This document shows, piece by piece, positions 39,984-47,753 of a DNA stretch of 64,000 nucleotides; within the stretch, counting starts at the first letter, position 1; each line of letters starts with the position of its first letter. The translations under genes and the position numbers were made by a program. The notes under the pieces were generated by a model, which worked only from the letters and a program-made list of their open reading frames with translations, had not been told where the DNA came from and did not search any database. This DNA comes from Luoshenia tenuis. Lineage in GTDB: Bacteria > Bacillota > Clostridia > Christensenellales > GCA-900066905. The stretch spans positions 310,001 to 374,000 of the forward strand of contig NZ_JACRSO010000001.1 of NCBI RefSeq assembly GCF_014384745.1. The letters run 5' to 3'.

Positions 39984-41363
39984 CTAAAGTTCAAGCTGCA
40001 GGCTAGCCACCGTCTCCACATGCATCGTCTGCGGAAACAGGTCGACTGGCTGTACTTTTTGCAGGGTGTAACCCTGCCCGCACAGCAGCTTCAGGTCTCG
40101 TGCCAACGTCGACGGGTTGCAGGAAACATATACCAGCCTGGGGATCCGCGCTTGAGAGATGGCTTGCAGCAGCGCTGCATCGCATCCCTTGCGCGGCGGA
40201 TCGACAACTACCACATCTGGCCTTCGGTTGTCTTGAAGCAACCGTGGAATCTCCTCTTCCGCCTTCGCACAGATAAAGCTGGCGTTTCTTATGCCATTGC
40301 TTCGCGCGTTGTCACGCGCGTCCTCTACCGCCGCCCTGACGATCTCCACGCCGATCACTTCCCTTGCCCTGCGCGCCAGGAACAGCGAGATGCTGCCGAT
40401 GCCGCAGTAAGCGTCAAACACCAGCTCGTCCCCCTTCAGGCCGGCAAAGGACAGCGCGGTTTGATATAACTGCTCGGTTTGCAGCGGGTTGACCTGAAAA
40501 AACGAGGCTGGCGAAAGGGAGAATGTCAGCTCGTCCAACTGCTCGGCCAGGGTCGGCGCGCCGCATACGCTGATGATTTCCCGCCCCAGGATGGCGTTTG
40601 TCGCCTCGCGGTTGACGTTCAGCGCCAGGCCTACGAATCCTTCCAGTCCGCGCAGCTGCTCGCCCAATGCGGCCGCCTCCGGCAAGCGTTGGCAGTTGAT
40701 CACCAAAGTGACCATAAATTCCCCTCGCCGGTTGGTGCGGATCAGCACATGGCGTAGCCTGCCCTGACGCGTCTTTTCATCGTAAGGCGTGATGTTTCTC
40801 TCCCGCATCCAGGCCTTAACGGCGGATAGTACCGCATTACAGGGCGGCTGCTGGATCATGCAGGCGTCAACCGGCACGAGATCATGGCTGCCGGTTGCAT
40901 AAAAGCCCAGCGCGGCCTCTCCCCCCCGCGTCGCCGCCGGGAAGGCCGCTTTATTGCGATATTGCCAGGGCTCTTCCATGCCCATCACGGGCGGAACGGC
41001 GATGTTTTCAAACCCGCCGATGCGTTCCAGACAATCGGCGACCTGTCTGCGTTTGACTTCCAGCTGCCCCTCGTAAGAAAGATGTTGCAGCTGACACCCG
41101 CCGCAGCGCGCATCATATGGGCAGGGGGGCTCTATCCGCTGGGGAGAGGGCTGTAAGATCTTTTCGAGTTCTGCCTGCGCATAGCGCGAGGCCAGATAAC
41201 GGATGCGCACGCGCACGGTTTCCCCCGGAAGCGCGCCGGGTACAAATACCGCCGCGCCTTCAAAACGGCCGATGCCTACCCCGCCCTCGCCCAAGGCATG
41301 GATGGGCAGGTCGATCCGCTGCCCGACCTGAAAGGGAAACGCCTGAAATTTCTTTTTTGCCAT
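39984..41363 (-). CDS. rlmD: 23S rRNA (uracil-C5)-methyltransferase, RlmD/RlmCD type
   Basis: A 459-residue TrmA/RumA-family methyltransferase that makes 5-methyluridine in 23S rRNA using SAM. An N-terminal TRAM domain (RIDLPIHALGEGGVGIGRF) binds RNA. The 4Fe-4S cysteines are CPYDARCGGC plus one further Cys. The SAM site is VFDAYCGIGSISLFLARRA, with DPPRKG as the catalytic motif IV and the nucleophile Cys in YVSCNPSTLARDL. Clostridial homologues often methylate two uridines (RlmCD). ATG at 41363 has GGGGAG upstream. Monocistronic, with about 290 bases of gene-free sequence before pfkA that show only the pfkA terminator. Confidence 0.93.
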   Translation of the reverse strand: MAKKKFQAFPFQVGQRIDLPIHALGEGGVGIGRFEGAAVFVPGALPGETVRVRIRYLASRYAQAELEKILQPSPQRIEPPCPYDARCGGCQLQHLSYEGQLEVKRRQVADCLERIGGFENIAVPPVMGMEEPWQYRNKAAFPAATRGGEAALGFYATGSHDLVPVDACMIQQPPCNAVLSAVKAWMRERNITPYDEKTRQGRLRHVLIRTNRRGEFMVTLVINCQRLPEAAALGEQLRGLEGFVGLALNVNREATNAILGREIISVCGAPTLAEQLDELTFSLSPASFFQVNPLQTEQLYQTALSFAGLKGDELVFDAYCGIGSISLFLARRAREVIGVEIVRAAVEDARDNARSNGIRNASFICAKAEEEIPRLLQDNRRPDVVVVDPPRKGCDAALLQAISQARIPRLVYVSCNPSTLARDLKLLCGQGYTLQKVQPVDLFPQTMHVETVASLQLEL

Positions 41364-41591
41364 ATTCTCTCCCCTGCTTGTATTGGTTTATCGCTTGGCG
41401 CATTGTTTGTCCTTCTCTTGTACCAAAGCCTTTTCCTTTTCGTTGATAATATGGGCAGCCTTGCCTCATACCGGGGCATTTTCTCATTTCGCCGGCACAC
41501 ACACGATCATGCGCGCTCTAGTATCACAACGCACGGCCATGTGCACCCAAACGCTGTCACATATCCTCAGCCGTATCAAAGGCATTTGAAA

Positions 41592-41622
41592 AACCGGGCG
41601 AAAGTCATATCCTTCGCCCGGT
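41592..41622 (-). terminator. Terminator of the dnaE-mtrB-pfkA unit
   Basis: Stem AACCGGGCGAAGG / CTTTCGCCCGGTT (minus strand) followed by TTTTCAAAT. It lies 30 bases past the pfkA stop. Confidence 0.85.
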
Positions 41623-41652
41623 TCCATCGGTCAATTTCGCTCCCAGAAAGGG

Positions 41653-42612
41653 TTAGGCCCACAAGCCCTGCACCAACTCGTACAGTTCTTTATTAAATAC
41701 CGCCGGCATATCCAGCGCCTCATTGATGTCAAAGTCCACGATCTCTTCCTGGCACTGGCCCAGCACCCGGTTGCCGATGCCCTGATGCAGCAGTTCCACC
41801 GCGCGCACGCCCATGCGGGTGGCCATCAGCAGATCCCGGGGCGAGGGCTGCCCGCCGCGCTGTACATAGCCCAGCACGCTTGCGCGGGTATCAAACCCGG
41901 TCTTTTCCATGATGACAGGAGCCAGCTCCGTAGCCTTGCCCGCGCCTTCGGCCATCACGACCAGAGCCGAGCGGCGGCCGTTGGCCCGCTGGCGCTCTAA
42001 CCGCTGGCAAAGCGAATCCACATCCCAGGGCATCTCCGGCAGGATCAATGCCTCGGCGTGCAGGGCGGCGGCGGAATACAGGGCCAGATCGCCGCAGTGA
42101 CGGCCCATGACCTCCATCACACACACACGCTCGTGAGAAGCCATGGTATCCCGAATTTGGGTAGCCATGCGCACGATGGTGTTCAGCGTCGTATCAAAAC
42201 CCAGGGTGTACTGAGTATAGGCCAGGTCGTTATCGATAGTACCAGGGATGCCGATGGTGGGCACGCCGTACCCGCACAGCACTTCGGCCCCGCGGAAGGT
42301 ACCGTCCCCGCCGATGGTCACCAGGCCCTCAATGCCGTGTTTACGGATGGTCTCCACCGCCTTAAGGCGGCCTTCCTCCGTTTTCATCTCGCCGCAGCGC
42401 ATGGTCCCCAGCAGCGTGCCGCCGCTGGTCACCATTCCGGTGGCCCGCATGGGCTCCATCAGCTGCATGCGGTCCTCTATCAATCCTAAATATCCCTGCT
42501 CAACGCCGAATACTTCCATTCCCTTTTGCGTAGCGCTGCGCACCACGCTGCCAAGCGCCGCATTCATGCCCGGCGCGTCGCCGCCGCTGGTCAAAACTGC
42601 GATCCTCTTCAT
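41653..42612 (-). CDS. pfkA: 6-phosphofructokinase
   Basis: A 319-residue ATP-dependent phosphofructokinase, the committed glycolytic step. Visible: RIAVLTSGGDAPGMNAA at the start, ATP loop TIGGDGTFRGA, catalytic PGTIDNDLAYTQYTLGFDTA-like segment (here ending DTTLN), VMEVMGRHCGDLALYSA for fructose-6-phosphate, and GYVQRGGQPSPRD. The Gly-Asp-Gly in the ATP loop marks ATP rather than PPi use. ATG at 42612 is supported by GAGGG. It is the last gene after dnaE, mtrB and a small ORF, an order common in Clostridia except for mtrB. Confidence 0.96.
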   Translation of the reverse strand: MKRIAVLTSGGDAPGMNAALGSVVRSATQKGMEVFGVEQGYLGLIEDRMQLMEPMRATGMVTSGGTLLGTMRCGEMKTEEGRLKAVETIRKHGIEGLVTIGGDGTFRGAEVLCGYGVPTIGIPGTIDNDLAYTQYTLGFDTTLNTIVRMATQIRDTMASHERVCVMEVMGRHCGDLALYSAAALHAEALILPEMPWDVDSLCQRLERQRANGRRSALVVMAEGAGKATELAPVIMEKTGFDTRASVLGYVQRGGQPSPRDLLMATRMGVRAVELLHQGIGNRVLGQCQEEIVDFDINEALDMPAVFNKELYELVQGLWA

Positions 42613-42702
42613 ACGTATCCCTCTTTCCACATCACTTTTCCCATCCGTGGGAGCCCTTCCTCTATATTCTACCCTGCCAGGGTAACCGGCAAGCAGAAAA
42701 TA

Positions 42703-42900
42703 CTAAAACAATTTATCCTGCAAGGCGGCGCGCGCCTCCTGCGCCTCCGCCTTGGGGACCTGCAGCTCAAAATAATTCTGCGCATCCTCCCGGTTGCGGT
42801 AGACCGCGTGCAGCCGCACCATAAACCCCTCCTGGGTCAGCGCCTGCATGAGGCGCTGGGCGGCGGCCTTCCCCTGCACCATATGAATGACCATCCACAT
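42703..42900 (-). CDS. Small conserved protein between mtrB and pfkA
   Basis: A 65-residue protein reading MWMVIHMVQGKAAAQRLMQA, then LTQEGFMVRLHAVYRN and QNYFELQVPKAEAQEARAAL. It has a beta-alpha-beta feel like putative signal-transducing PII-like or DUF2007-type proteins, but I do not recognise a named family. ATG at 42900 is nine bases after GGAGG, and only 4 bases follow the mtrB stop, so the pair is tightly coupled. Such small proteins commonly stand just before pfkA in related genomes. Confidence 0.75.
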   Translation of the reverse strand: MWMVIHMVQGKAAAQRLMQALTQEGFMVRLHAVYRNREDAQNYFELQVPKAEAQEARAALQDKLF

Positions 42901-42904
42901 TTGA

Positions 42905-43135
42905 TTAATCCTCCGTGCCGGAAGTGAGCTTACCATACCGGGTCAAAATCTCGGCCCGGCCGCGGATCTTGATAGCGGAGGTATTCTCAGTGAACTGGGC
43001 GATCATCACCTCGCCTTTATCCAGCTTTTCGGTATGCAGCAACTTGGTGCTCTGGCCCCGGGTCATCCCGATAATGTTGACCCCGTCCTCCAGCGCCTTG
43101 ATGCACAGATAATCTTCCCCCTGATACTTATCCAC
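42905..43135 (-). CDS. mtrB: trp RNA-binding attenuation protein (TRAP)
   Basis: A 76-residue protein matching TRAP: YLCIKALEDGVNIIGMTRGQ, STKLLHTEKLDKGEVMIAQF and TSAIKIRGRAEILTRYG. Ring-forming TRAP binds tryptophan between subunits and wraps RNA with repeated (G/U)AG triplets to block trp gene expression. The ligand-region Thr and Gly residues and KxR RNA-binding residues (KIRGR) are kept. Start is GTG with AGGAGG 11 bases before. In Bacillus subtilis mtrB lies with folE; here it sits between dnaE and a small ORF before pfkA. No trp leader was seen in this window, so the target lies elsewhere. Confidence 0.9.
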   Translation of the reverse strand: MDKYQGEDYLCIKALEDGVNIIGMTRGQSTKLLHTEKLDKGEVMIAQFTENTSAIKIRGRAEILTRYGKLTSGTED

Positions 43136-43249
43136 CAGCCTAAGATCCTCCTAACCCCATGTAAACAACAAATCCTCTTTATTATACCAAGCAGCCCCAT
43201 CTCCGTCTAGGGATATCGTGAATAATTTAACGTTCTTTGCCGAAATTCA

Positions 43250-46200
43250 TCATGTTGCCGTTTTGGCCGCCTCCTCAAAGGTGGGGCGCACGTTTTCCTT
43301 GCCCAGCAGCGCCCCCAGCTCCCCGGTGAGCGGCTGCGAGCCATCGCACCAAAGGGCGGTATCCGCCGCAAAGGTCTGCTTTTGGGAGGCAAAGTAGAAG
43401 ATCACCGGAATCGCCCCCGGGTGGCGGCGCAGCAGGTTCTTGGCCCCTTCCAGCTGCTCTTGTTCCAACCGCAGATACAGCTTTTTCATCTGCGAGCCGC
43501 CCAGCGGCCGGGCCGTATTTAAGATCAGCTTGCCCTCCTCATCCTCGCGCAGGCTGGCCCGCCCCTCGATAAGCAGCGGCGTATCCTCCACAAGCAGGGG
43601 CGCATAGGTCTGGTACGCGGCTGGGAAAACGATGACCTCCACCGCGCCGTACAGGTCTTCCAGGGTTAAAAAGGCCATCAGCTGGTTGCCGTTGCGGGTG
43701 GTCTTGGTCTTGACTGAGGTGACCATGCCGCCCAAGGTCACGCTCTGCCCGTCCCGCAGCGCGCCCTCGCCCTGCGTTCCCAACACCGTCTCCTCCTCGT
43801 CCTGATGGAAGTGCTGGGTAGTAAAGGGCAGGCCTTCCAAAGCCTGGCGGTAATCGTCCAGCGGATGGCCGGAGATGTAGATGCCTGTGACCTCTTTTTC
43901 CATGGAAAGCCGCGTGTGCATGGGGTAGTCCGCCATTTGAGGATAGACAAATTCCCCCGCGGTATTGGCGGGGCTGCCCGGCTCGCCAAATAAGGAGAGC
44001 TGGCCGGCCAGGTTATTCTTGCGGTCCTGCGCGGCGGCGTCGGCAATGGTCTCATAGCTGGCCATCAGCTGGGCGCGGTTAGGGCCCATATGGTCAAAAG
44101 CGCCGGCCATAATCAGGCTTTCGAGCATGCGCTTGTTGACCGCCTCGCCCTCCATCTTCTGCAAAAAGTCGCTTAGAGAGGTAAAGGTGCCCTTCTCCTC
44201 CCGCACCTTCACCACTTCCTGTACGGCGGATATGCCCACGCGCTTGACCGCGCCCAGGCCAAAGCGAATGTTACCACCCTCCACCGAGAAGCGCTCCATC
44301 GACCGGTTGATGTCCGGCGGCAGTACGCCGATGCCGTTTTTACGGCAGTATTGGATGTAAAAGGCGATCTTATCCGTGCGCTCAAGCATGCTGTTCATCA
44401 GCGCCGCCATAAAGGCTACCGGGTAATGGGCCTTGAGATACGCCGTCTGGTACGCCACTACGCCGTAGGCCGCGGCGTGGGACTTGTTAAACGCGTACTG
44501 AGCAAAGGCGATCATCTCGTCGAAGATATCGTTTGCCACCTGCTCGTCCACGCCATTGCGCACCGCGCCGGGCACAACGACCTGCCCGTCCTCTACCAGC
44601 CCGTGGATGAAGATTTCCCGCTCTTTTTGCATCACGTCCATCTTCTTTTTGGCCATGGAACGGCGCACCAGGTCGCTGCGGCCCAGGGAGTAACCCGCCA
44701 GATCCCGGACGATCTGCATGACCTGCTCCTGATAGACCATGCAGCCGTAGGTCACGTCCAGCACGTTTTTCAATTTGGGGTGGGCATAGTGTACCGTTTC
44801 CGGGTGGTACTTACCCTGCACGTAGCGCGGGATGGAATCCATAGGGCCCGGACGGTAGAGCGAGATGCCAGCGATGACATCCTCAAAGTTGGAGGGTTTA
44901 AGCTCCCGCAAAAAGGCGCGCATCCCGGCGGACTCCAGCTGGAACACCCCGTCGGTATCCCCGCGGCTGAGCATCTCATATACTTTCGGGTCGTCATAGG
45001 GGATCTGATCCATATCCGGCGGCGTAGCGCCGGTCAAGCGCAGAATGTCCAGCGTATCCCGGATCACCGTAAGCGTGCGCAGGCCCAAAAAATCCATCTT
45101 TAAAAGGCCCAACTGCTCTAATATCCCCATGGTATACTGGGTGACGACGCCCTGATCGTTCTTGGCCAGGGGTACAAAATCGGTTACCGGACGGCTGGCG
45201 ATCACCACCCCCGCCGCGTGGGTGGAGGCGTGCCGGGGCAGCCCCTCCAGTATTTTAGACATATCGATCAGCCGGGTCACCCGGGGATTGTTCTCGTATT
45301 CCGCCTGCAGCTGCGGGTTGGCCTTAAGCGCCTTGTCGATGGTCATTTTCAGCTCAAAGGGGATCATCTTGGCCACCACGTCCACCTCGGCGTAGGGCAT
45401 GTTCAGCGCACGTCCCACATCCCGAATCACCGCGCGGGCGGCCATGGTGCCGAAGGTGATGATCTGCGCCACCCGGTCGGCCCCGTATTTTTCCACGACG
45501 TAGTCGATCACCTCGCCCCGGCGCTCGTAGCAAAAGTCGATGTCGATATCCGGCATGGAGATGCGCTCCGGGTTTAAAAACCGCTCAAAGAGCAGCTGAT
45601 ACTTCATCGGGTCTATGGTGGTGATATCCAGGCAGTAGGCCACGATGCTGCCCGCAGCGCTGCCCCGGCCCGGCCCCACCATGATGCCGTGATCCTTGGC
45701 GTAGCGGATAAAATCCTGCACGATGAGGAAGTAATCCACATACCCCATCTGCTCGATCACGCCCAGCTCGTAAGCAAGCCGCTCCCGCTGCTCCTTAGTA
45801 GGCTGGCCGTACCGGCGCGCTATGCCCTCTTCACACAGCTTGCGCAGATAATCCCGGGCGCTTAAGCCCTCCGGCGGCGCGAAGGCGGGCAGGTGGATGG
45901 TGTTAAAGTCAAAATCCACCTGGCAGCGCGCGGCGATCTTGGCCGTATTGGTGATGCACTCCGGGCACTGGGGGAAGAGACTGGCCATCTCCTCCTCGCT
46001 TTTGATATAGAACTCCTGGGTCTCAAAGCGCATGCGCGCCTCGTCCTCCACGGTCTTGCCGGTCTGGATGCACAATAGCACGTCGTGCGCCTCGGCATCC
46101 TCCTTGCGGACGTAGTGGCTGTCATTGGTCACCACCAGCCCCAGGTCCAGCTTGCGCGCCAGGGCGATCAGCTGCGGGTTAAGCTGGCGCTGCAGGGCGA

Positions 46201-46732
46201 TACCGTGATCCTGCAGCTCGATAAAATAATTGTCCTTGCCGTAGATGTCGATAAACTCCCGGGCCAGCGCCTCGGCCTTATCGGGCTGCCCTTCTCGCAG
46301 CAGCCGAGGGATATCCCCCGCCAGGCAGGCGGAAAGGCAGATCAGCCCCTCGGAGTATTGGCGCAGCGCCGCCATGTCCACCCGCGGTTTATAGTAAAAC
46401 CCCTTGAGAAAGCCCAGGGATACCAGCTTGATCAGGTTTTGATACCCCACATTGTTTTCGCACAGCAGCACCAGGTGCGCGTATTCCCGCGCGGCGGTAT
46501 TCTTATCCTCCATGCTGCCCGGGGCCACGTATACTTCGCAGCCGATCACGGGCTTGATGCCGCGCTTTAAAGCCTGCTGGTAAAACTCCACCACGCCGTA
46601 CATCACCCCATGATCGGTGATGGCGATGGAATCCATCCCCAGCTCCTTGCAGCGGTCCAGCATATCGCCGATGCGGCTGGCCCCATCCAGCAGACTGTAT
46701 TCCGAGTGGTTATGCAGGTGTACAAAACTCAT
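43250..46732 (-). CDS. dnaE: DNA polymerase III subunit alpha (DnaE)
   Basis: A 1160-residue replicative polymerase subunit. PHP domain at the N-terminus (FVHLHNHSEYSLLDGASRI, ITDHGVMYG). Catalytic aspartates are in MPDIDIDFCYERRGEVIDYV, with GRGSAAGSIVAYCLDIT before them. Helix-hairpin-helix and OB-fold segments follow; the OB fold is near GGMVTSVKTKTTRNGNQLMA. The length fits DnaE1/DnaE3-type rather than PolC; a full-size alpha subunit lacking a 3'-5' exonuclease domain. Gram-positives usually also have PolC elsewhere. Promoter TTGGCT-17-TATAAT lies 60-80 bases upstream. It leads the dnaE-mtrB-small ORF-pfkA unit. Confidence 0.95.
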   Translation of the reverse strand: MSFVHLHNHSEYSLLDGASRIGDMLDRCKELGMDSIAITDHGVMYGVVEFYQQALKRGIKPVIGCEVYVAPGSMEDKNTAAREYAHLVLLCENNVGYQNLIKLVSLGFLKGFYYKPRVDMAALRQYSEGLICLSACLAGDIPRLLREGQPDKAEALAREFIDIYGKDNYFIELQDHGIALQRQLNPQLIALARKLDLGLVVTNDSHYVRKEDAEAHDVLLCIQTGKTVEDEARMRFETQEFYIKSEEEMASLFPQCPECITNTAKIAARCQVDFDFNTIHLPAFAPPEGLSARDYLRKLCEEGIARRYGQPTKEQRERLAYELGVIEQMGYVDYFLIVQDFIRYAKDHGIMVGPGRGSAAGSIVAYCLDITTIDPMKYQLLFERFLNPERISMPDIDIDFCYERRGEVIDYVVEKYGADRVAQIITFGTMAARAVIRDVGRALNMPYAEVDVVAKMIPFELKMTIDKALKANPQLQAEYENNPRVTRLIDMSKILEGLPRHASTHAAGVVIASRPVTDFVPLAKNDQGVVTQYTMGILEQLGLLKMDFLGLRTLTVIRDTLDILRLTGATPPDMDQIPYDDPKVYEMLSRGDTDGVFQLESAGMRAFLRELKPSNFEDVIAGISLYRPGPMDSIPRYVQGKYHPETVHYAHPKLKNVLDVTYGCMVYQEQVMQIVRDLAGYSLGRSDLVRRSMAKKKMDVMQKEREIFIHGLVEDGQVVVPGAVRNGVDEQVANDIFDEMIAFAQYAFNKSHAAAYGVVAYQTAYLKAHYPVAFMAALMNSMLERTDKIAFYIQYCRKNGIGVLPPDINRSMERFSVEGGNIRFGLGAVKRVGISAVQEVVKVREEKGTFTSLSDFLQKMEGEAVNKRMLESLIMAGAFDHMGPNRAQLMASYETIADAAAQDRKNNLAGQLSLFGEPGSPANTAGEFVYPQMADYPMHTRLSMEKEVTGIYISGHPLDDYRQALEGLPFTTQHFHQDEEETVLGTQGEGALRDGQSVTLGGMVTSVKTKTTRNGNQLMAFLTLEDLYGAVEVIVFPAAYQTYAPLLVEDTPLLIEGRASLREDEEGKLILNTARPLGGSQMKKLYLRLEQEQLEGAKNLLRRHPGAIPVIFYFASQKQTFAADTALWCDGSQPLTGELGALLGKENVRPTFEEAAKTAT

Positions 46733-46760
46733 TTTCTAAAATCCCCGCGATTCTACATAA

Positions 46761-46778
46761 TATTCGTTTATCCGAATA
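46761..46778. promoter_or_regulatory. Inverted repeat between dnaE promoter and start
   Basis: Arms TATTCG and CGAATA separated by 6 bases, about 5-25 bases after the dnaE transcription start. It could be an operator or an mRNA hairpin; no T run follows. Confidence 0.4.
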
Positions 46779-46783
46779 ATAGT

Positions 46784-46812
46784 ATTATAACAAAAACACG
46801 CGCCGGAGCCAA
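46784..46812 (-). promoter_or_regulatory. dnaE promoter
   Basis: Minus strand TTGGCT, 17-base spacer, TATAAT. The spacer contains the tail of a hairpin that ends the XRE pair upstream. Confidence 0.65.
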
Positions 46813-46825
46813 TGGCCCCGGTGCG
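46792..46825 (-). terminator. Terminator of the XRE pair, overlapping the dnaE promoter
   Basis: Imperfect stem formed by GCACCGGGGCC and GGCTCCGGCGC around ATT, followed on the minus strand by TGTTTTTG. Two mismatches lower confidence. Confidence 0.55.
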
Positions 46826-46875
46826 GGATTAAGCCTTGGGGAGATGGGAAGGAACTGTTTCTGGGATCAAGTAGA

Positions 46876-47106
46876 TCATTTTATGCTTTTTCTTTCATAC
46901 GGCTTACCGTTATCTGTTCTGCCAAGGATGTAATCTGTAGAAGTACCATAAAAGTCGGCCAGCTTCAGCAGATGGATAACGGGAATCGTCTGAAAACCAC
47001 GCTCATATCTTGAATAGACCGTTTGCGTGATATTCAGCAACTCCGCTATGTCCTTTTGTAAGAGGTCTCGGTCTTCCCGCAAATCTCTCAGCCGTTTAAA
47101 ATGCAT
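46876..47106 (-). CDS. XRE-family regulator, second gene of a pair
   Basis: A 76-residue protein: LRDLREDRDLLQKDIAELLN with recognition helix TQTVYSRYERGFQTIPVIHL, then LLKLADFYGTSTDYILGRTD. It is the common small Cro/CI-like repressor type. It starts 5 bases after the stop of the XRE gene at 47112-47360, so the two are translated together. It differs in the recognition helix from its partner, suggesting different targets or a hetero-oligomer. Confidence 0.88.
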   Translation of the reverse strand: MHFKRLRDLREDRDLLQKDIAELLNITQTVYSRYERGFQTIPVIHLLKLADFYGTSTDYILGRTDNGKPYERKSIK

Positions 47107-47111
47107 CTCTT

Positions 47112-47360
47112 TCAGACGCGAAAGTCATCAAACAGGTCTTCCGCGCGCACCTCCAATATCCTGCAAAGGCAGGCCAGCTCATAATCGGTGACGATGCGGG
47201 CATTGTGCTCGATCTTGCTGATCATCTGCTGATCCATGTTCGCGCCCAGCGTTTGCATGCGCGCAGCCAGCTGGGCTTGCGAAAGCCCGGCTTTGATGCG
47301 GTAGCACTTGAGCCGACCAGAAATAATATTTTTGTTTTCTCCAAAAGTAATCTTTTTCAC
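47112..47360 (-). CDS. XRE-family regulator, first gene of a pair
   Basis: An 82-residue protein with an HTH core LKCYRIKAGLSQAQLAARMQ, a long turn (TLGANMDQQMISKIEHNARI) and VTDYELACLCRILEVRAEDL at the end. The extended turn is typical of the HipB/XRE subgroup with a longer second helix. It lies opposite a small plus-strand gene across a 96-base gap carrying two palindromes. Confidence 0.85.
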   Translation of the reverse strand: MKKITFGENKNIISGRLKCYRIKAGLSQAQLAARMQTLGANMDQQMISKIEHNARIVTDYELACLCRILEVRAEDLFDDFRV

Positions 47361-47371
47361 CGTTTCACTCT

Positions 47372-47434
47372 AATACCACGTATTTTTCTTGACTTTATCA
47401 CTAGTTTTGTCTTAAAATACGTTACATAAACGTA
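47372..47434. promoter_or_regulatory. Divergent control region with two palindromes
   Basis: A plus-strand promoter TTGACT (47389-47394), 17-base spacer, TTAAAA (47412-47417) is flanked by two inverted repeats: AATAC-CAC-GTATT at 47372-47384 and TACGTT-ACATA-AACGTA at 47418-47434. Both contain TACGT/ACGTA-like half-sites, as expected for an XRE repressor acting on both directions. Confidence 0.65.
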
Positions 47435-47456
47435 TAAGAGCGAGGTGGACGATTTT

Positions 47457-47699
47457 ATGGAGCTGTTATGTGATATGGTTATCCGTTTATTTGAAAACGC
47501 GCCGGGCGATCCGTCTGCGTTCGCTAAATGTCTTTCGCCTCTGCTCTCTGATAATTGCTATCAGGCTCTGGTTCAGATCAAGGCCGTCCTGGAGGACGAC
47601 AGCCTGAACGACCGGGAATGTTTTATGAAGATCGAAAAAATCGTTAGCATCTATGAAGGGTTAGGCAGCGGCTGCGGCAACCGGCACGATTTCGGTTAA
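47457..47699 (+). CDS. Small conserved acidic protein opposite the XRE pair
   Basis: An 80-residue soluble protein, MELLCDMVIRLFENAPGDPS, then FAKCLSPLLSDNCYQALVQI and FMKIEKIVSIYEGLGSG. No family name is known to me; the compact helical pattern recurs in Clostridia next to small XRE regulators. ATG at 47457 has AGGTGG eight bases upstream; an in-frame GTG at 47445 would overlap that site. A perfect terminator follows. Confidence 0.7.
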   Translation: MELLCDMVIRLFENAPGDPSAFAKCLSPLLSDNCYQALVQIKAVLEDDSLNDRECFMKIEKIVSIYEGLGSGCGNRHDFG

Positions 47700-47707
47700 A
47701 ATCAAAA

Positions 47708-47737
47708 AGCGCCCGCGCATCTTTATGCGCGGGCGCT
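47708..47737. terminator. Bidirectional terminator
   Basis: Perfect 13-bp stem (AGCGCCCGCGCAT with ATGCGCGGGCGCT), 4-base loop, T run strongest on the minus strand. It ends the alcohol dehydrogenase operon and the small plus-strand gene. Confidence 0.92.
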
Positions 47738-47753
47738 GCTTGTTGTTCTTGCC

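Noticed and set aside
43207..43249. Continuation of dnaE in another frame past its stop
   Set aside because: The 61-codon frame there is a shadow of the dnaE 3' end; the annotated stop gives the normal family length.
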